Under the pieces are notes generated by a model. The model worked only from the letters and a program-made list of their open reading frames with translations. It did no database searches and was not told the DNA's origin. Below are positions 60,361 through 64,000 of a stretch of DNA of 64,000 nt, piece by piece (positions within the stretch are counted from its first letter, which is position 1; the number at the start of each line of letters is the position of its first letter). Source of the DNA: JAAYVZ01 sp035384965 (GTDB taxonomy: Bacteria > Acidobacteriota > Thermoanaerobaculia > Thermoanaerobaculales > Thermoanaerobaculaceae); NCBI GenBank assembly GCA_035384965.1, contig DAOOJE010000018.1:1-64000 (forward strand). Direction: 5' to 3'. The translations under genes were made by a program, and so were the position numbers.

Positions 60361-60813
60361 GTGGCCGACCTATTCGAGAACGTTCTCGCGCATCTGGAGC
60401 AGGACGGAGTCCAGTTTCGCCGCATCGGCGGCCACCCCGCGGTCGAGATGGCGGTCGCCGGCGACAACGGCTCGTACCGCATGGTCATCGTGGTGGACGC
60501 CGAGCGGGCCGTGGTGCGCTTCTTGACCTTCGTGGAGGGGAAGGTGCCGGAACACCGACGCCGCGACGTCATGGAGTTCCTCACCCGCGCCAACTACGGG
60601 CTGCTGCTGGGGAACTTCGAAATCGACCTGTCGGACGGCGAGGTGCGCTTCAAGGCAGCCTGCGAGACGGAGACGGGCGCGCTCTCGCACGCCGTGTTCC
60701 AGAACAACCTCTATCTCTCGGTCGCTCTCATGGACCGTTACTTCCCGGGCCTCCAGAGGGTCATCCAGGGGTCCTCGGACCCCGCCGCAGCCATCGCCGA
60801 CATCGAGAGCTGA
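60361..60813 (+). CDS. YbjN-domain protein
   Basis: A 150-residue soluble protein of the YbjN/type III secretion chaperone-like fold: FENVLAHLEQDGVQFRRIGG, then MVIVVDAERAVVRFLTF, EFLTRANYGLLLGNFEIDL and ALSHAVFQNNLYLSVALMDRY. Members act as putative sensory or chaperone-like proteins without a defined reaction. GTG start with GGAGG at suitable spacing. It lies on the opposite strand inside the glycan locus and converges on the GT-C-like gene, so it is probably independent of it. Confidence 0.82.
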   Translation: MADLFENVLAHLEQDGVQFRRIGGHPAVEMAVAGDNGSYRMVIVVDAERAVVRFLTFVEGKVPEHRRRDVMEFLTRANYGLLLGNFEIDLSDGEVRFKAACETETGALSHAVFQNNLYLSVALMDRYFPGLQRVIQGSSDPAAAIADIES

Positions 60814-60816
60814 CCG

Positions 60817-62334
60817 TCACGACGGCGGGCAAGCGCGCCCCGCCGGCACGGCCAGCAGCGTCTGCGCGTCCGGGAATTGCCGGCAGACGGCCAGCCCGAG
60901 CAGCCGGACGGCGTCACGGTCCGCTCCCTGCAAGTAGTAGAAGTCGAACCCCGGGCGCACCTGCTCCCGCCTGACGGGTGCCAGCGCGTCGACGGCCCGG
61001 CTGACGCGGTAGAAGTTGACGGCCGGCTCGAGCCTCCACGAGACCACCATGCGCACGCTGCCGCGCTCGCACTCGCGAGTCGCCGCGGCCACGGACCTCA
61101 TGACCGTGGGGGTCGCGGCGTCCATCGCCCAGAGGTGCGTGCGGCGCAGGTTCCACGACGCCACCGAGCCGGTCACCAGGACGGCCACCAGCATCGCGGC
61201 CACGCTCGCTCCCAGTCTGGCCGGATGCGAGCCGGCGCCCGCGAGCGTCTCCCAGACCCCGACGAGCACGAGGCCGAGCGCCGGCAACAAAACCACCGCC
61301 GAGCGGTCGAGCGGCCAGCGCGTCCCGAACGCCAGCCGCCCCGCCGCCATCGCTGCGGCCACGAGCCAGCAGAACAGGACCCCGCCCGCGAGAGCGTGGC
61401 ACGCCCCCCGACGTGCCACGAGCACCGCCGCCAGCACCGTCCCGGCTCCCAGGATCAGGCCGAAGACCGCCGCCAGGACCGGCGCGATCTCCGCCCACTC
61501 GGGCCGGTAGAGAGAAACCGCAGCCAGGCTGCGCATCGTGTCGGCCCAGAAGCCGCGCTCCCCGCCCCACTCGGCGACGTAGTACCCGATGTTCGCAAGC
61601 ACGCTGGGGCGGTAGAGAGCGGCCGATGCGAGCGCGCCGAGCGACCAGGAGGCAGCCGCAGCCAGAAGCCCCAGCACCTTTTCGCCTCGCCGCCGGCCCC
61701 GCGCCGCTCCGGCAATGGCCAGCACGCCCAGGGCAACGGCTGGGTACGCCATCGACAGGTTGGCGGCGACGGCGAGCATGGCGAGACAAGCCGCCACCCC
61801 CTGCGCGAACGCGCGGCCCCGGCCGCTGGCGGCCTCGTGGGCGTCGAGCACGGCGCTCGCCGCCAGGGCGAGCAACCCAAGGCCGAGCCCGTAGCCCCGC
61901 GCCACCGTCTGGAGATCGAGGACGAAGGGGTTGGCCCCCATCAGGGCGAGGCCGAGCGCGAAGCGGGGTCCTGAGACGAGACGCCGGAGCAGACGCCAGC
62001 AGCCGGCCAGGTACATCGCCAGCCCGGCGAGGGCGGGAAGGCGGATCACCCAGGCGAAGGGGGGCAGCACCCCGGCCAGGAGCTTGAGGAACACCGTGTT
62101 CAGGAGGTGGTTGTTGGACCCGATGTAGAGACGATGGGCGAAGACGTCGCCCCACGAGCCGGGCACGTGGATGAGCAAGGTCAGCGCCTCGTCGTGGGTG
62201 ATCCCGACCAGCGCGGCGCGCGCCACACCCCAGCCCGCGATCACGGCGACGACCGCCGCCCCGAGCAGACGCCCCTGCCTCGTCTCGGGGTCCAACCACC
62301 CGTCACGTCGCCGCAGCGATGCTCGCAGATCCAT
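60817..62334 (-). CDS. Multi-spanning GT-C-like membrane glycosyltransferase
   Basis: A protein of about 505 residues with roughly ten to twelve helices. The first periplasmic loop holds the acidic motif THDEALTLLIHVPG, typical of GT-C enzymes of the PMT/ArnT type that use polyprenyl-linked sugars. NPFVLDLQTVARGYGLGLGL and other loops follow, and the C-terminal soluble part (REQVRPGFDFYYLQGADRD) is short. The ATG at 62334 (MDLRASLRRRDGWL) is preferred to 62409 on charge pattern; no strong ribosome site is seen. Substrate unknown. Confidence 0.7.
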   Translation of the reverse strand: MDLRASLRRRDGWLDPETRQGRLLGAAVVAVIAGWGVARAALVGITHDEALTLLIHVPGSWGDVFAHRLYIGSNNHLLNTVFLKLLAGVLPPFAWVIRLPALAGLAMYLAGCWRLLRRLVSGPRFALGLALMGANPFVLDLQTVARGYGLGLGLLALAASAVLDAHEAASGRGRAFAQGVAACLAMLAVAANLSMAYPAVALGVLAIAGAARGRRRGEKVLGLLAAAASWSLGALASAALYRPSVLANIGYYVAEWGGERGFWADTMRSLAAVSLYRPEWAEIAPVLAAVFGLILGAGTVLAAVLVARRGACHALAGGVLFCWLVAAAMAAGRLAFGTRWPLDRSAVVLLPALGLVLVGVWETLAGAGSHPARLGASVAAMLVAVLVTGSVASWNLRRTHLWAMDAATPTVMRSVAAATRECERGSVRMVVSWRLEPAVNFYRVSRAVDALAPVRREQVRPGFDFYYLQGADRDAVRLLGLAVCRQFPDAQTLLAVPAGRACPPS

Positions 62335-62456
62335 GCCGGCAGCATCCACGGGGTACCGGGCGCCGTCAAGCCGACCTCGACAGAACCGGACGCACGCCCC
62401 AGCGTACAACCGTGTACGACGGCCGGGACCGCCCAGTGCCGTCGCGGGAGGCGACG

Positions 62457-62756
62457 ATGGGTGAGCGCTCGTACTGGGAAACGGTCAAGCTCGAGGGTGG
62501 CCAGCTCCTCGACAAGGTCAAGCAGGTCGTCCGCGAGGGCAACGTGCGGCGGATCGTGGTCCGGCAAGGCGAGCGATCGGTGGCCGAGTTCCCGCTCACG
62601 GTGGGCGTGGTGGGCGCGGTGATCTCGCCCGTTCTGGCCGCTGTCGGAGCGCTGGCCGCGCTGCTGACCGACTGCAGCATCGAGATCGAGCGGGAGACCC
62701 CACCGCCGACGGACAGCGCCGCGCCGTCAGGTCCGACCTCGGCCGACAACACCTGA
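62457..62756 (+). CDS. DUF4342 protein
   Basis: A 99-residue protein: YWETVKLEGGQLLDKVKQVV, then EGNVRRIVVRQGERSVAEFP, then a hydrophobic segment (VVGAVISPVLAAVGALAALL) and an acidic tail. DUF4342 proteins have a small beta/alpha head and one membrane helix; function is unknown. GGGAGG precedes the ATG. It may be the first gene of the group that includes the small peptide and radical SAM enzyme downstream. Confidence 0.8.
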   Translation: MGERSYWETVKLEGGQLLDKVKQVVREGNVRRIVVRQGERSVAEFPLTVGVVGAVISPVLAAVGALAALLTDCSIEIERETPPPTDSAAPSGPTSADNT

Positions 62757-62843
62757 TGTGCGGCTGGGGCGGCGCCGGCTCCGTGTCATGCTTGTCGTGC
62801 AGCGCCCGCCGGAAAGCTGGCGGGCGGCGGGAGGCCTGCCGAC

Positions 62844-62978
62844 ATGAACGACTTCGAGCCCGACGACGATTGGCTCTGCGAGGACGACACCGGATCTCTT
62901 CCGGGCTGCCTGGGCACCCGCAGGATCGAGCGGACCGGCGACGAGGGAGGGACCAGCGGCGAGGGGCAGCCGGAGTGA
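62844..62978 (+). CDS. 44-residue acidic peptide, candidate radical-SAM substrate
   Basis: ATG 62844 has GGGAGG nine bases before it. The product starts MNDFEPDDDWLCEDDTGS, continues LPGCLGTRRIERTGDEGG and ends GQPE. It has two Cys, one Trp and a strongly acidic head. A radical SAM gene begins 76 bp downstream, followed by a peptidase gene. That order recalls precursor-maturase-protease sets of ribosomally made peptides, but no leader or core motif that I recognise is present, so this is a hypothesis. Confidence 0.42.
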   Translation: MNDFEPDDDWLCEDDTGSLPGCLGTRRIERTGDEGGTSGEGQPE

Positions 62979-63041
62979 GCGCGGACCATCCGGCGCGTCC
63001 TTCGCGATCCGGCCCCCCCTGCTCCCCACCTGCCGTTCGCT

Positions 63042-63047
63042 GTACCC
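63042..63047 (+). promoter_or_regulatory. -10 element before the radical SAM gene
   Basis: TACCCT preceded by TG (extended -10) lies seven bases before GTG 63055. No Shine-Dalgarno sequence is present, so the message may be leaderless. Confidence 0.4.
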
Positions 63048-63054
63048 TGTTCCG

Positions 63055-63780
63055 GTGAACGGCGAGGATCCCAGGACCACTGTGCTGCTCGACCGGCCGA
63101 CCCCGGATCGGCCGATCCGTCTCTACGTCGCGATCACCAACGCGTGCAACCGCGGCTGCCCCTGGTGCTCGGCGTGCGCCAGGATCAAGGGACGCACGTT
63201 CCTCTCCCCCGAGCGCTTCCGCGAGCTGCTGCCGGCCGAGGGAGCGTTCCAAGTTCAGCTCGAAGGCGGCGAGCCACTGTGCCACCCCGACTTCTGGAGC
63301 TTCGTCGAGATCGCGAGGGCGCACCCCGGCTGCCAGCGGCTCGTGCTGTGCACCAACGGCACGCTGCTGCCGCGCCGCCCGCGCGGCCTGCTGGTCTGGC
63401 TCGGCAAGCTCGGCACGCCGCTTTCGATCAAGCTCTCGTTCAACCACTTCCTGCTCGAGCGCGACCCGCACCTGGTGCAGCTCGCCACGCTGCTGCGCGA
63501 CCTCATGGGTCGCAACCCCGAGCGCGCGCTGGTCATCAACGTCCGGCGGCGCCGGGGGGTGGCGGGCGACGATCAGGCCGTCGTCGACCTCGTCGAGCGT
63601 GCCGGTCTGCTGCCGTTCGCCAACATCTTCTATTTGCAGCGCTACGGCAACGCAGCCCGCGAGCTCGACTGGGAGGCGCCGCGCGTCGAATGGGACAACT
63701 TCCGGCTCATCAACCCCGACGGCCGGGTCTTCGGCCCCGATCTCGTCGCCCGTGCCGAGGCGATGCGGCTGCTGCCGTGA
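63055..63780 (+). CDS. Radical SAM protein of unknown substrate
   Basis: A 241-residue protein with the radical SAM cluster motif ITNACNRGCPWCSAC (CxxxCxxC plus one extra Cys). The GGE motif follows in QVQLEGGEPLCHPDFW, then LVLCTNGTLLPRRPRGL. The chain is short and ends soon after the partial TIM barrel (FGPDLVARAEAMRLLP). It therefore lacks a SPASM or other C-terminal cluster domain. Only GTG 63055 is a reasonable start. Neighbours are a 44-residue peptide and a peptidase. Confidence 0.83.
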   Translation: MNGEDPRTTVLLDRPTPDRPIRLYVAITNACNRGCPWCSACARIKGRTFLSPERFRELLPAEGAFQVQLEGGEPLCHPDFWSFVEIARAHPGCQRLVLCTNGTLLPRRPRGLLVWLGKLGTPLSIKLSFNHFLLERDPHLVQLATLLRDLMGRNPERALVINVRRRRGVAGDDQAVVDLVERAGLLPFANIFYLQRYGNAARELDWEAPRVEWDNFRLINPDGRVFGPDLVARAEAMRLLP

Positions 63781-63820
63781 GCCAGCGACGTGACGAGCGA
63801 GAGCCGGTCGAAGGGGACCG

Positions 63821-64000
63821 ATGAACCGCTTCGACGGCGAACGCGCGCTGCAGCACGTGCAGGCGCAGTGTGCACTCGGTCCCCGGCCTGCCGGCTCGGA
63901 AGCCGGCCGGCGCTGCGCCGATCTTATCGCCTCGGCGCTGGCCGACTGCGGCTGGCCGGTGGAGGAGGACACCTTCGTCCACCGCGGCGAACGCTGCCGC
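63821..64000 (+). CDS. M28-type peptidase or glutaminyl cyclase, N-terminal part (runs off the window)
   Basis: The first 60 residues are visible: MNRFDGERALQHVQAQCALG, PRPAGSEAGRRCADLIAS, GWPVEEDTF. The pattern GPRPxGSEA-x(8)-I-x(3)-L is the usual start of M28-family zinc aminopeptidases and bacterial glutaminyl cyclases. AAGGGGA precedes the ATG. The catalytic domain lies beyond the window, so the class cannot be settled here. Confidence 0.65.
   Translation, partial: MNRFDGERALQHVQAQCALGPRPAGSEAGRRCADLIASALADCGWPVEEDTFVHRGERCR

Overview
The window is 64 kb of GC-rich bacterial DNA with compact ATGA-coupled operons, mostly good Shine-Dalgarno sites and TANNNT-type -10 elements. Most likely it comes from a thermophilic or metal-exposed Acidobacteriota-like organism. 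That placement is an inference from a fibre-like surface protein, tungsten enzymology and codon style, not a demonstrated assignment. I saw no rRNA, tRNA or CRISPR array.

Layout. 0.2-8.2 kb: homoserine dehydrogenase, a tungsten-type aldehyde:ferredoxin oxidoreductase, an exported protein, murJ and cysS, then a decayed nucleotidyltransferase/antitoxin-like pair. 8.2-17.3 kb: a composite transposon. Two IS1634-like copies flank a lower-GC passenger gene for a repetitive surface fibre. One copy is interrupted by a DUF6788/DDE element and the other carries a dead IS21-like element. The whole block has a 9-bp direct repeat (GGTCGAGCC) exactly at both outer ends. 17.4-20.3 kb: a broken membrane glycosyltransferase and a broken beta-helix gene. 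20.5-34.5 kb: acetate kinase with 3-hydroxyacyl-CoA dehydrogenase, a giant alpha-2-macroglobulin-like protein, a DASS transporter, a membrane HExxH protein, a tungstate-binding protein TupA fused to a metallopeptidase-like domain, and pabA with a pabBC fusion. 34.5-39.3 kb: a ruined heavy-metal RND efflux locus. 39.4-43 kb: an exported protein whose promoter carries a sigma-54 site and phased palindromes, next to an NtrC/histidine-kinase pair. 43.1-46.6 kb: a nucleotidyltransferase pair, then a probable selenoprotein (in-frame UGA in a UxxC motif followed by a stem-loop of bacterial SECIS form) coupled to an outer-membrane-barrel protein. 46.6-55.6 kb: a divergent arsenic island: arsC plus a radical-SAM tungsten-maturase-like gene on one side; arsR-acr3-arsM, three thioredoxin-like proteins, ccdA, an ArsP-like permease and YeeE/YedE on the other. 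55.6-62.3 kb: a glycan locus (UDP-GlcNAc 2-epimerase, three glycosyltransferases, a GT-C-like membrane protein) with a YbjN-domain gene inside. 62.4-64 kb: DUF4342, a 44-aa acidic peptide, a radical SAM enzyme and the start of an M28-type peptidase.

Connections. AOR, TupA and the W-type radical SAM maturase together suggest tungsten metabolism, although they are dispersed. ArsC carries the Cys triad of thioredoxin-coupled arsenate reductases, which fits the thioredoxin/CcdA genes opposite it. Decay is widespread: three reading frames are cut by in-frame TAG codons and several by single-base indels. TAG is nevertheless the normal stop of intact genes here, so recoding of TAG is unlikely.
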